Positions 1 through 10,712 of a DNA stretch of 64,000 bases are shown here, one piece after another. The notes beneath the pieces are model-generated. The model searched no databases and was not told the DNA's origin. It saw only the letters and a list, made by a program, of their open reading frames with translations. A program made the position numbers and the translations under genes. Position 1 is the first letter of the stretch. Each line of letters opens with the position of its first letter. The stretch is from Culex pipiens pallens (taxonomy: Eukaryota > Arthropoda > Insecta > Diptera > Culicidae). The stretch covers positions 13,120,509 to 13,184,508 of the forward strand of contig NC_068938.1 of the NCBI RefSeq assembly GCF_016801865.2, read 5' to 3'.

Positions 1-638
1 TTTTTAGTTTTTAGTTTTTAGTTTTTAGTTTTTAGTTTTTAGTTTTTAGTTTTTAGTTTTTAGTTTTTAGTTTTTAGTTTTTAGTTTTTAGTTTTTAGTT
101 TTTAGTTTTTAGTTTTTAGTTTTTAGTTTTTAGTTTTTAGTTTTTAGTTTTTAGTTTTTAGTTTTTAGTTTTCAGTTTTTAGTTTTTAGTTTTTAGTTTT
201 TAGTTTTTAGTTTTTAGTTTTTAGTTTTTAGTTTTTAGTTTTTCGTTTTTAGTTTTTAGTTTTTAGTTTTTCGTTTTTAGTTTTTAGTTTTTAGTTTTTA
301 GTTTTTAGTTTTTAGTTTTTAGTTTTTAGTTTTTAGTTTTTAGTTTTTAGTTTTTAGTTTTTAGTTTTTAGTTTTTAGTTTTTAGTTTTTAGTTTTTAGT
401 TTTTAGTTTTTAGTTTTTAGTTTTTAGTTTTTAGTTTTTTAGTTTTTAGTTTTTAGTTTTTAGTTTTTAGTTTTTAGTTTTTAGTTTTTAGTTTTTAGTT
501 TTTAGTTTTTAGTTTTTAGTTTTTAGTTTTTAGTTTTTAGTTTTTAGTTTTTAGTTTTTAGTTTTTAGTTTTTAGTTTTTAGTTTTTAGTTTTTAGTTTT
601 TAGTTTTTAGTTTTTAGTTTTTAGTTTTTAGTTTTTAA
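1..638. repeat. (TTTTTAG)n simple-sequence array
   Basis: The window opens inside a nearly pure array of the 7-bp unit TTTTTAG, about 90 copies, with rare variants (A to C at three places, one extra T near 436). It ends abruptly at about 638 in AT-rich unique DNA. The left end lies outside the window, so its full length is unknown. It resembles a telomere-type repeat only superficially: dipterans lack short telomerase repeats, and genes follow directly. Confidence 0.97.
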
Positions 639-1130
639 TTATGTAAATAACTCAATAAGAAGTATTATGAAATTAGTTGATTAAATAACGAAAATCAGCA
701 AATTGGACGGAGTTATGAGAAAGTTCATCTGCCAAAAAATTGAGAATTTTTCCTTTTTCTAGTTGTTTTTAGCTTCATGCTTTTTCCTTTAAAACTTTTG
801 AAATATCTTCGAAAAATATTGTCATATGTTCTGATTTGAGTAAAGACAGGAAATAATAAAGATCCAACTTTTTCGGGGGCTTGGGCTTTGGAATGTTGGA
901 AAAAAAGGATTCTTGAGTTGTTGAAATTTTGTCTTATTTCTCAAATGATATTAAAACACACAACTTATTTCAGTTTTCATCAGAAACTTATTTATTTCGT
1001 CCTACCACACAAACTCCTTTCAGCAACTTACTCTAAAATTAATTCACTCATTCGTCAAATTCTCCCCCGCCAACAGCATTCGACGACCTCCCGCTTCCTA
1101 AAACCTAAGACACGTCCTTCTCCTCCCTTC
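639..1130. other. Intergenic DNA and WDR82 3' flank
   Basis: AT-rich DNA between the TTTTTAG array and the WDR82 stop codon. The part next to 1130 should be the WDR82 3' UTR on the minus strand. A tttatt motif (AATAAA on the minus strand) near 990 is a candidate polyadenylation signal. The plus-strand ORF through here runs antisense into WDR82 and shows no recognisable protein. Confidence 0.5.
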
Positions 1131-2139
1131 TTACGAATCCTCCGCCGTCGGCAACCAAAACGCCATATTCGTACAGGCCGACGCCAGCATCATAAACTTG
1201 GGATTGAACTGCACACACTGAATCGGCCCCGGATGGTCCCCATTCAGCACGCAAATCTTGTAGCCCGTGTCGGCGTTCCACACGTGCACCCGCCCATCCG
1301 TACTGCCCGAGAAGATGAACTGCGAGTCCGGACTGAACGAGGCCTCGATCGGGATGCCCTTGTTGTTGAGGTGGCCTGGAAGGAAGAACGGAATTCGGGA
1401 TTAGAAGAGATTTTAGGAACTATGACCGGGATTGCTCACCAGTGAATGTCTGCAGCGGCGTTCCGTGAAACGCGTCAATCAGCCGGATAATGGACCCGTT
1501 CGTACTAATCAGGATGGTCTTGCCGTCCCGGGAGAACTTCAGTCCCGTCCAGTCGCACTCCTTCTCCTGGTTCAACTTGAACGTCACGAACGGTCCCTTG
1601 TCGAAGGACCGCAAATCGTACAGCTTGATGCTCTCGGAGTTGACCCCGGCCGCAAAGATGAGCCCCTCCGGATCGTACGCCGCAACGGGACGCCCGTTCA
1701 GGTGCATAACCCCCTGACAATTCGGCGACCTCAAATCCCACAGCCGCAGCGTTTTGTCCAACGACCCCGACAAAAAAGTGTCCTCCACCGGCGAAATGTT
1801 CAACGAAATGACCTTCTTCGTGTGGCCCGGAAAGTACCGCAAATACTTGTTGTCGTGCAGACTCAAATACCGGATCGTATCATCAACCTTCGTCGAACTG
1901 TGGATGGCCGTGTTGTTGGCGTGTGTAAAGTGGATCAAATCGACCCCGTACTTCTTCGAGTTGACCGTCCGGATCTGCGTGCCCTTCTCGCAATCGTACA
2001 GCACGATCTGGTCGTCCTCGCTGCAACTTATCAGCATCTCCCCGTTGGCCGAGAAGTCGATCGCGTTGATCTTGTCCGTGTTTTCCCGGAACACTTTGGC
2101 CACTTTGAAGCTGCGAACGACCGAGTCGATCAGCTTCAT
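1131..2139 (-). CDS. WDR82: WD repeat-containing protein 82 (WDR82/Swd2), two exons
   Basis: WDR82 is a nuclear WD40 beta-propeller. In the known family it links the SET1/COMPASS H3K4 methyltransferase to Ser5-phosphorylated RNA polymerase II and also belongs to the PNUTS-PP1 termination complex. Exon 1 is 2139-1440 and exon 2 is 1375-1131, separated by a 64-bp intron with a GTGAGC donor and a TTCCAG acceptor. The spliced product is 314 residues; vertebrate WDR82 is about 313. It starts MKLIDSVVRSF, has WD repeats such as LRLWDLRSP and VHVWNADTG, and ends MAFWLPTAEDS. The frame stays open 52 codons upstream of the chosen Met, but that extension is low complexity and unlike the family. The splice joins ACT-G to GC-CAC, giving the conserved TFTGHLNNKG. 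Confidence 0.97.
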
Positions 2140-2440
2140 CTTGATTACCGAAGACAGCTTGGCGGCCGGGGTTGGACTCGCGGGTCCACACTCTTGGAAA
2201 CAGAAAACGGACAGAGCCCGGAGAAAATCCGGAATTACGACGCGAAAAGGTTGTTTGGCGGCGCGGCGCGGCGTTACTTTTGTTGTGAATTGCAAAGCGA
2301 ACGAGTTTCTTCCAAGAAAAGAGCATTTTTCAAACGTCTGATGCTGTAGAGATGGTATAGGTTTGCATCGGTTGTGTCAACTGTGGTCTTTACTTGCAGA
2401 TTTTTATTATGTTTTGCAGATCTTTATTATTGAGAATATA

Positions 2441-2700
2441 CACTCAAAATCAGAAGTACCCTTCAAAAAGGGTTTTATCTACCCTTTATCTGTCATCCCA
2501 AAGAAAAAAAAAAACCCTTTTTGAGGGTTACTTCCACCCTTTTTTCAAGTTTACCGGTAGTAACACTTTGCAAAAGGGTGACGACGGATGAACTTGAAAA
2601 AAAGGGTGGAAGTAACCCTCAAAAAGGGTTTTTTTTTCTTTGGGATGACAGATAAAGGGTAGATAAAACCCTTTTTGAAGGGTACTTCTGATTTTGAGTG
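2441..2700. mobile_element. Fold-back MITE with TA target site
   Basis: A near-perfect palindrome of about 260 bp. The left arm (2441 to about 2551) begins CACTCAAAATCAGAAG and is matched by the reverse complement at about 2591-2700. The loop is about 38 bp. TA dinucleotides at 2439-2440 and 2701-2702 fit a Tc1/mariner-type TA duplication. The arms repeat AAAGGGT-type motifs internally. There is no coding capacity. It lies about 300 bp upstream of the WDR82 start. Confidence 0.85.
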
Positions 2701-2710
2701 TACGTTGTTG

Positions 2711-3045
2711 AGATGATCGTGGTGATTACCACTCGTAGCCCCAACGGGGTCAAAAAAGTTGGAAATGCAACTTCACCAGCTCATACAACCCTAGGAAAAA
2801 AAGTTGGAAATGCATTTTTTATTATAACTTAAGGTAGACGCATCTGTTTTGGATTTACCTTGTTGGAGGCGATTCTTGACATTCTTCCAGATCGAACAAG
2901 AAGAATCATCGAAATCGGCTGAGTTTTCACCTTGGTTTTCACCGAGATAAGGCCGGATGAAGTTGCATTTCCAACTTGCTTGGTGCTTCGCGTAAGTTTT
3001 GACCCCGTTGGTGCTACAAGTGTTATTGCACTCGATCGTAATACA
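2711..3045. mobile_element. Degenerate inverted-repeat element
   Basis: The segment around 2735-2776 (AACGGGGTCAAAA, then GTTGGAAATGCAACTTC) is matched in inverted orientation by 2959-3019, and the similarity extends outward on both sides. It looks like an old, eroded MITE. Short repeats of CGATCGTAATT follow at about 3031-3096. No reliable target-site duplication was found. Confidence 0.55.
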
Positions 3046-3379
3046 ATTTCGATCGTAATTTCTCGACTCACGATCGTGATTTCTCGATCGTAATTTGTTA
3101 ACGTCATTTGTCGATAGCAGAGGTCTTCAAAGCTTGTTTTAAAAAAATAAACAACTTTAAATAAAAAAAAATGTTTAAGCATTTAATTTTTTAAACATTT
3201 TATAATTTTTTTAAAGATTTTTGAAAATTTTATAAAACATGGAAATTTAAAAGATTTTGAAAATTTGAAATCTTTTGAAATTATCTTAAATATCAAATAA
3301 AAAAAATACTTAAAAATCATTTTTATTTATAATAAAATATGGTACAAAAAATTATACTTTTTTGTATGTATGTGTAATA

Positions 3380-3824
3380 AGGTGGGTACGGATTTAGAAA
3401 AGTAGCTGTTTGACACGTGGCGTCGCGGTGTTCATCAAGCATTCATAGCATGCTAAGGGAAATTTGATGCTTTTCTGGGGAAAACCGTTGGTTCCGAAAA
3501 CCCCGGACGTATTGCCGTTGAGGTCGATGGGGGTTGAACGAATCGACCTGGTCTCTTAGGGAAAATTGTTCTCCAGACGATTCCGCTCATTTCTGGCCAT
3601 CCTAGAAGTTTCTACATGTTTTTTTTCCCTAGGCCTGTAGGAGCGAATGAACGAAAATTCAAAATTTCCCATAGTAATTTCTATGTAAACTTGAACCCGC
3701 TTGAGACAAGCCAGTTTTCAACCAAATGAGCTGAAATTTGGCGTGAGAGTCCCTATGGGTATGCCCTACAAGGGGATTCACACCAGAACTTGATCCGAGA
3801 ACTTTTCAAAATCCGTACCCACCC
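3380..3824. mobile_element. TA-flanked MITE, GGTGGGTACGG termini
   Basis: The termini read AGGTGGGTACGGAT on the left and ATCCGTACCCACCC on the right as inverted repeats, with TA at 3378-3379 and 3825-3826. The roughly 445-bp interior is non-coding and relatively GC-rich compared with the flanks. The TA target site and length suit a non-autonomous Tc1/mariner-type element. Confidence 0.75.
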
Positions 3825-3837
3825 TAATGTGTATGTG

Positions 3838-4060
3838 TATGTATAAGTACCCCCGGCTTGGCGGGACTTGGCCATGACCATAGTATGTTTCAACTGAGAC
3901 AGTTTGGTTAGAAGCCGATGTATATCTTAGGACCTCAAAAGATTATCATTGTCATTCCAACCATTTCTCACGAATTGGAAAAGAAAGACAGTACAATTCA
4001 AGTGACTTGTGCCAGGAAATCCACGACTCCCTCGTCCATAAAACATATGAAGGCCCTACA
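3838..4060. repeat. Unclassified GC-richer block, probable repeat fragment
   Basis: A non-coding stretch with base composition unlike its AT-rich flanks, starting near CCCCCGGCTTGGCGGGAC. I see no termini, ORF or RNA gene. It could be a retrotransposon fragment. This is inference only. Confidence 0.25.
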
Positions 4061-4171
4061 AAAAATTATTATACTTTTTTAATAATATAGATTTTAAAAT
4101 TCAATAGTTCAAAAATTGCAAAACAGCAAAAATTTAGATTCTGAAAATTTCATAAACATAGCAAAATCAAT

Positions 4172-5664
4172 GGGATCGTTTTTATTACGTAACGCAATAG
4201 GGGAAGGGAGGGGTCGAAGGCCGTGTTACGCTCCATACAAAATTTGTAATGTTTGTATGGAAATTTTGTTATGATGGGGGGAGGGGGTCCAAAAATTCAA
4301 TTTGATGCGTTAGAACGTTCCCAAAGATTTCAAACATCCAAAAAATTCCAAGAGTCAAAAAAACTTTTTAAGGGTGCACAGCAACGAAGGAAGTTGTTGT
4401 CTTCTAATTCCAAAATTGTCAATTTTACGGACCCAATCCTCCAACAACGGAATCGTAAAGTACTTTAGGGGATGAATAAAAAAATATTTCGATAGTACCC
4501 GTAGTTTTGAAGATACTAAATTGTCTGTAACAAAAATCTGGGTGCAAAAGCTTTGGTTGGTGTGCACCGTTAAGGTTTTGAATTCTAAATTAGTAAAATT
4601 GTTTAGTTAAAAAATATTAATAAAAAAAATTATTAAATCATTAAAATTTTATAAAATTAAATAAAACTAGGCCATTGCAAATATTTTTCAAAGTATATGT
4701 CGATATTTTGCAAACTAATGATTGGAAAGCAACTGGGCGCATTTTTAAACATCCAAATGTTGAAACCTAGGCTTGTCATTTAAATTTGTATACCTTTATT
4801 TTATTTTTTTGCCTCCCCTCGACTTTGATACGAGCCAAAAAAAAATATTTGCAACGGCCATAATAAATTTTAATAAAATTTAAATAAAATAAATAAAATT
4901 ATTAAAATATTAACATTAATAACATAACCTTGAACATAACATAAATACAAATAATAAAATTAATTAAGATTAGTTAAAAAAAATCAAATTATTAAAACTA
5001 ATAAAATAATTAAATTAATGAAATTCATAAAATTTATAAAAAAATTTAAAAATAAAAAACTAATGAAATTTATAAAATTTATAAAATTAAAAAAAATATA
5101 AAATTAATAAAATAAAACAAATTTAATAAAATTTAAAAAAAATATTAAACACTATATTTATTCAAATAAAAATAAAATATTAAACTAAATAAATTAACAA
5201 AATTAATTAAATTGATAAATTTATTTTATCATATTATTTATTAAAAAATATATAAGATAATAATTGAATAATTTAAACTTTTAAAGTTCATATTTTTAAA
5301 AAAATTATAAATTTATCGATAATTTATTAACATGCAGCATTTTTTTCCACTGGGCCTAGAAAGCCTTATTGTTACAAATGAGCCATTCCCTCCATCCCCT
5401 TTCCCACTGATAAATTTCACGACCCGATCGGCTTTCGTCAGCCCTATTTTATTTAACTATCAGACATTTCTCAGAGGGTTGTAACCTTGGTTGTAACGCA
5501 TAAATAATGCATGCATGGTCTTTTTGCAAATTTGTATGAGTTCTTTATAAAAACAATGCGTTACGTAACAGACATTTCCAGCACTCTCCCCCTCCCCCAG
5601 TTTTCGTAACATTTCGTAACAAAGAAACCCCCTTACTGCGTAACGTAATGATAGAACGCTCCCT
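4172..5664. mobile_element. AT-rich element with TTACGTAACGCA inverted termini
   Basis: The left edge has ATTACGTAACGCAATAGGGG and the right edge has its imperfect reverse complement (TTACTGCGTAACGTAAT near 5633-5650). The roughly 1.5-kb interior is extremely AT-rich, non-coding, and contains a nested MITE at 4670-4859. It is best read as a non-autonomous DNA transposon; the boundaries are approximate. Confidence 0.6.
4670..4859. mobile_element. GGCC-ended MITE (short copy)
   Basis: It begins GGCCATTGCAAATATTTTTC and ends with the inverted AAATATTTGCAACGGCC. A longer copy with the same ends lies at 39321-39741 and a one-ended relic near 49230-49295, so this is a dispersed family. It is nested in the larger element around it. 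Confidence 0.7.
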
Positions 5665-5991
5665 TTAATGTTGTTTCCTACCTTCTAATAAATGTAACGC
5701 CCCGATCGGTCTGATGGCTGAATAAAATCGGGGTTACGAAGGCCGATCGAGTTGTTAAATTTCTCAGCGGGTACGCGGATTCGTTTGCAGACTTTAACAA
5801 GTTTGTGACAAACAAAAAGTTTCTACATGGTCACACTATTCTCATTTTTGCAAATTACGTGAACGAAGCCCAAAACACACGTGCAACCAGCGAACGCACT
5901 CCACTTTGTTTATACGTAAAGGAATTTTGTGAATGCACGAATTTTGAATGAAGTTTCAGATTTAAATGATTAATTTTAAAAAGTGTGTAAA

Positions 5992-7205
5992 ATGTTCTCG
6001 CCGCTGTTCAGAAACATTTCCGGCTGCTTGCGGACCGCCCGAGTTCTTCCAGTAATTCAGGCAAATGCAAATTTCTCCTCAAAACGCGTTGCGATCGCCC
6101 TTCGCAGCAAGAAAGCCAAATCCGACAAACCAACGGTAAGTTCCGGGTAATGTTCCGTCCGGTCGGACCATAATTTCAACGTTCCTTTCAGACCCAGTAC
6201 TTTGTGGACTGCAAGCACGTGCGCACGATCGGCGGCAAGGGCGGCGACGGGTGCGTGTCCTTTCTGCGGCTTTGGTGCAACGAAAACGCCGGTCCGGATG
6301 GCGGAGACGGTGGGAATGGTGGCCACGTGGTGCTGCAGGCTAGCGCGGATGTTCGGGATTTGAACCATGTTACGGTGCAGTTGAATGCGGATGCGGGGGA
6401 CAACGGGCGGAACAAGGATTGTCACGGGAAGAACGCCGGTCACACGGTGGTCAAGGTTCCGCTGGGGACGATTGTGAAGAGTGGCGAGGGGAAGGTCGTG
6501 GGGGATTTGGATAGGGAAGGGACGATGTTTGTGGCGGCGAGGGGTGGTGCCGGGGGGAAGGGGAACCACTTTTTCATCAGTGATTTGGAGCAGGCGCCGC
6601 AGGTTGCGGAGTTTGGGGCACAGGGGGAGGACAAGTCGTACGTGTTGGAGCTGCGGAGTATGGCGCATGTTGGGTTTATTGGACTGCCGAACGCGGGGAA
6701 GAGCACGCTGTTGAGGGCGATTTCGAGGGCACGACCGAAGGTGGCCGCGTATCCGTTTACGACGTTGAAGCCGCACTTGGGGATGGTCCAGTACGATGAT
6801 TACGAGCAGATTGCGGTGGCGGATTTGCCCGGGTTGATTCCGGACTCGCACAAGAACAAGGGACTCGGGATTCAGTTTTTGAAGCACGCGGAGCGATGTA
6901 ACATTTTGCTGTTTGTGGTCGATGCCTCGGCGGCGGAACCGTGGAACGCCTATCACACGTTGATGCACGAGCTGACCATGTTCAGTGAAGAGTTGGCGGA
7001 GCGGCCAAAGATGATTATTGCGAACAAGATTGATTTGCCCGGGGCGGAGGAGAATGTGCAGCTGCTGGAGCACCACGTGGATGTTCCGGTGGTGCCGATT
7101 AGCGCCAAGATGGGAACGAATGTGGCGGAGCTGCTGCGGGAGATACGAATCATCTATGATGGGGTGAAAAAGGAGGAAGAGGGGAAGGGAAGGGTATCCG
7201 AGTAG
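5992..7205 (+). CDS. MTG2: Mitochondrial ribosome-associated GTPase 2, Obg family (MTG2/GTPBP5)
   Basis: Obg-family GTPases of this type act in the mitochondrial matrix in maturation of the large mitoribosomal subunit. Exon 1 is 5992-6135 and exon 2 is 6192-7205. The 56-bp intron has a GTAAGT donor and TTTCAG acceptor and joins in phase 0. The 385-residue product starts with an Arg/Ser-rich, acid-free segment (MFSPLFRNISGCLRTARVL) that looks like a mitochondrial presequence. A Gly-rich Obg domain (about 58-205) follows, then the G domain: G1 GLPNAGKST (212-219), switch I near YPFTTLKP, DLPG (259-262), NKID (326-329), SAK (352-354). All key GTPase motifs are intact. An AATAAA at 7245-7250 lies just past the stop. 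It converges tail to tail with the alanyl-tRNA synthetase gene. Confidence 0.95.
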
Positions 7206-7808
7206 GAAAATGTTAAGAATTCAAAGTCTGTAAATATAATGTAGAATAAAAATATTTGAAAATTTACATTTGATTTTCTCAAACATTTCTTCAAGAAATA
7301 CGCCTTTATTGTAAGTCAAAATAAATAATAAATAAATTTAGTCACATCTTCGAAAAATGCTCAAAGCGCCTAAATTTATGCTTCTAGCTGTGTTGAGCTT
7401 TTGCTTGCAAGGTTAGTTGCATAAATCCAGGAGTTATCGAGACGTCAAATCAGTAACATCGAGCTTTTTCTCATGGCAACCAAGACAGTCCCGCTTCAAT
7501 CAGTTGCATAACTTTAGGCGGAATTTTTTTCTTTTCTTCAATTCTTTTGATTCTTTTCCAATGAAAATCTCAAACACACCGTTCTTTTACGAGCCTAAAA
7601 AGCAAGCTTTATTTCGTAAACTTTATCCAATGCAATTATCTGGTCTTCTTTTGATGCGTGTTTTTCAAAAAATGGAAAATAATTTAACGAGAACAAATTA
7701 CAATCAATTGTTTTTCGACACATTATTCAAATAGCAATAAGTAAAAAAGTGTTGACAAAAATGCACTTCCGGTTCGATACAAAAGACGCTTCTCGCCCCA
7801 AACTACTT
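7206..7808. other. Convergent intergenic spacer
   Basis: This 600-bp spacer lies between the stop codons of the convergent MTG2 and alanyl-tRNA synthetase genes and should hold both 3' UTRs. AATAAA at 7245 serves the plus gene. A tttatt near 7608 is a weak candidate for the minus gene. The plus-strand ORF at 7417-7734 has no recognisable features. Confidence 0.5.
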
Positions 7809-10712
7809 CTAACCCAGCTTCGATGCGGCAAACGCACGAGCCAGCTCCAAAATCTCCTCCACCTTGTCGAACGCCCCGCCGGAAGCCTGAGCCGACTCTG
7901 GCTTGCCACCGCCCTTTCCTCCCATGCTCGGCGAAATGTGCGAAATCCACTCGTTCGCCTTGAGTCCCTTTTCAACCGCCGACTTCGGAACCGACGCCAG
8001 GCAGAAGATCTTTTTCGTGTCCGGATCGGAGGAGACGAACAGGGCGGACTGTTCAACGTTCAGTTTGCGCACCTCCTTGAGGGCAGAGTCGAGGGCCTTT
8101 GTGTTGCTGAACGCTTCCAGACGGTGTACGATGAAGGGCGCGTCCTTGTTGGCGGCGCACAGTTCCTTGGCCGCTTCGACGACGGTGGTGGCGACGGCGG
8201 CGCGCGCGGCACGTTCCTTGTCGTCGAGGGTTTTCTTGAGCGATTTCAGCTGGTTACGGATTTCGTCCTTTTTCACGTACGGGATGACGGCTTGGGAGAC
8301 GTCCTCGTTGAGTTCGACGATCTTTTTGACGTGCTCGCGGGAATCTGCGCCGGTCTTGTCGGCGTCGATGGTCGCCTTCAGGGCGTTGAGTTCGCCCTCG
8401 AGCAGTTCGGTTTTCTTGAGGGCTTTGATGGCTTCCGGTCCGGTGAGGGCGACGATTCGTCGGATTCCCTTGGCGATGGCCTCCTCGGTCGTGATGACAA
8501 AGTCGACCATGTGGCCGGATTGATGGAGGTGGGTTCCACCGCAGAACTCGACGGAGGTTTCCGTGCCGGCGACGCCTTCCGGGTTGGCTTCCAGATCTTC
8601 GACGGGGACGCCGAAGGAAATTACGCGCACCGGATCGGGGTAGACTTCGTCGAAAACGGAGCGGAGTCCCTTGATGGCTTTGGCGGAGGCCAGTTTGGAC
8701 TCTTTCGCGTACACTTGCATGTTCTTCTTGACCACTTCGCGGGTGAGGCGTTCGGCTTCGGCGACCTGTTCGATGGTCATGGCGGCTTTGTTGGTGAAAT
8801 CGAAGCGGAGTTTTTCGGGGACGACCAGAGAACCGCGCTGGTCGGTGTCCAGTCCGAGCACCTTCAGCAGCGAGTGGTTGAGGGCGTGCGTGGCCGAGTG
8901 GTTCTTCATGGTCAGCTGACGACGGACGACGTCCATGTGGCAGGCCACTTCATCGCCAACGCGCAGGACTCCTTCGACGACTCCGATGTGCAGAACGTAA
9001 CCGCCGCGGTTGTAAACCAGGTTCACGTTGAACTCGGTGCTTTCGTCGTTGACCTTCAGCAGGTAGCCCTGGTCGTAGATCTGACCTCCGGATTCGGCGT
9101 AAAAGTTCGTCTTGTCCAGGATGACGGCGCATTCCTGGCCGGCCTGGACTTCATCGACGAAGGCGTTGTTGTAGCGCAGAGCGAGGACCTTTCCGGTGCA
9201 CGGTTCAAAGACGTACGCGGCCAACGGATCGATGCTCTCCGCCTTGTAGTGATACTTGAACGTATCGTTCGTCGTTGGGACCTTCTTCTCCTGCAGTTCC
9301 GAGATGGCGTGCACGTCCAGATCTACCGTGGCCGCCTTGCTCTTTTCCTTGCCCTGCGAAATGATGTACGACTGATGTTTGGCCTTTTCGTAGCCCTCCA
9401 TGTCGATGGTCATGTTCTTCTCCTCGGCCATCAGTCCGGTCAAATCGACGGGGAATCCGTACGTGTCGTACAGCCGCCAAGCGACGTCCCCGGGGATGAC
9501 CTTGCTGTCTCCGAGCTTCGCAATGGTGCGGTTCAGCAGGTTGCGACCGCGACTCAACGTCTTCAGGAACTGCTGCTCCTCCTCGTTGATAATGTTCTTG
9601 ATGTGCTGCGGATCCTTCTTGACCTCGGGGAAAGTGTCCCCGAGCAGTTCAACGACGGTGTCCACCAGGGTTGCGAAGAATCCGGGCTTTCCGTTGAGTT
9701 TCTCGCTGGCGTAACGAACGGCACGACGCAGAATTCGTCGCAGCACGTAACCACGACCGGTGTTGTCCGGGAATCCACCGTCGGCCAACGCAATCGTGAT
9801 GGTACGGGCGTGGTCGGCCAACACACGATAGGCCATATCAACGCCGTCGACATCCTCTGCTCCAACACGCCCCTGATAGTCCGGAGCTCCGGTTCCCTTC
9901 TGAATTGCCTGGAACAGCGGCACAAACACGTCCGTATCGTAGTTGGACCGCTTGTCCTGGATGACCGACACCAACCGCTCGTAACCCATGCCGCAATCGA
10001 TGTGCTTCTTCGGCAGCAACTTCAACGAACCGTCCTGCTCGCGATTAAACTGGATAAACACCAAATTCCAAATCTCCAACACGTCCGGATCGTCCATGTT
10101 CACCAGTTCCGGCACACTCCGCCCACCAATCCGGTCAAAGTGCAACTCCGAACACGGTCCGCACGGGCCCGTTTCGCCCATCTCCCAGAAGTTGTCCTTC
10201 ATGCTTCCCGGCAGAATGTGCTCCTCCTTAACCCCCAACTTCAGCCAAATCTCCCGACACTCCAGATCCGGTTCCAGCCCCGATTCCGGATGCCCCCCGA
10301 AATAAGTCACGTACAGTCGATCGCTCGGAAGCTTCAACCGCTCCGTCAACAGCTCCCACGCCCACGTACAAATCTCCTTCTTGAAGTAATCGCCAAACGA
10401 CCAATTGCCCAACATCTCGAAGAACGTATGATGATAAACGTCCTTTCCGACGTCGTCCAGATCGTTGTGCTTGCCCCCGGCGCGGATGCACTTTTGCGTG
10501 TTCGCCGTCCGCACCCACTTGGACATTTCGCTGTTCGGATCCGCGGTCCCCAGGAAAATCGGCTTAAACTGGTTCATGCCGGCGTTCGCAAACAGCAGCG
10601 TCGGATCGTCCAACGGAATCGTCGACGACGAGTGCACGTACAGATGCTCCTTCTCCTTGAAAAAGTCCAGGAAAATGTTCCGGATCTGCTTGGCGGTCAG
10701 CGACGTGTCCAT
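7809..10712 (-). CDS. AARS1: Alanyl-tRNA synthetase, cytosolic (AlaRS), single exon
   Basis: A class II enzyme that charges tRNA-Ala in the cytosol. The chosen Met (10712) gives 967 residues and the start MDTSLTAKQIRN, aligning with the animal cytosolic form (about 968). An in-frame upstream ATG at 10748 would add 12 residues (MQLLKLVSISAA) and is less likely. The catalytic core carries VHSSSTIPLDDPTLLFANAG near residue 30 and motif 2 RTANTQKCIRAGGKH at about 68-82. The editing-domain metal ligands are present: HSATH near residue 605 and CGGTH near 723. A C-Ala region with coiled-coil-like segments follows and the protein ends FAASKLG. There is no intron over 2.9 kb. A long plus-strand ORF (about 7749-10721) is the antisense shadow of this gene. 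Confidence 0.97.
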   Translation of the reverse strand: MDTSLTAKQIRNIFLDFFKEKEHLYVHSSSTIPLDDPTLLFANAGMNQFKPIFLGTADPNSEMSKWVRTANTQKCIRAGGKHNDLDDVGKDVYHHTFFEMLGNWSFGDYFKKEICTWAWELLTERLKLPSDRLYVTYFGGHPESGLEPDLECREIWLKLGVKEEHILPGSMKDNFWEMGETGPCGPCSELHFDRIGGRSVPELVNMDDPDVLEIWNLVFIQFNREQDGSLKLLPKKHIDCGMGYERLVSVIQDKRSNYDTDVFVPLFQAIQKGTGAPDYQGRVGAEDVDGVDMAYRVLADHARTITIALADGGFPDNTGRGYVLRRILRRAVRYASEKLNGKPGFFATLVDTVVELLGDTFPEVKKDPQHIKNIINEEEQQFLKTLSRGRNLLNRTIAKLGDSKVIPGDVAWRLYDTYGFPVDLTGLMAEEKNMTIDMEGYEKAKHQSYIISQGKEKSKAATVDLDVHAISELQEKKVPTTNDTFKYHYKAESIDPLAAYVFEPCTGKVLALRYNNAFVDEVQAGQECAVILDKTNFYAESGGQIYDQGYLLKVNDESTEFNVNLVYNRGGYVLHIGVVEGVLRVGDEVACHMDVVRRQLTMKNHSATHALNHSLLKVLGLDTDQRGSLVVPEKLRFDFTNKAAMTIEQVAEAERLTREVVKKNMQVYAKESKLASAKAIKGLRSVFDEVYPDPVRVISFGVPVEDLEANPEGVAGTETSVEFCGGTHLHQSGHMVDFVITTEEAIAKGIRRIVALTGPEAIKALKKTELLEGELNALKATIDADKTGADSREHVKKIVELNEDVSQAVIPYVKKDEIRNQLKSLKKTLDDKERAARAAVATTVVEAAKELCAANKDAPFIVHRLEAFSNTKALDSALKEVRKLNVEQSALFVSSDPDTKKIFCLASVPKSAVEKGLKANEWISHISPSMGGKGGGKPESAQASGGAFDKVEEILELARAFAASKLG

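Noticed and set aside
1..638. Telomere made of TTTTTAG repeats
   Set aside because: Dipterans do not use short telomerase repeats, and a normal gene lies within 500 bp. A simple-sequence array is the simpler explanation.
6057..7076. 339-codon minus-strand ORF
   Set aside because: Antisense to the MTG2 GTPase, which has all G motifs intact.
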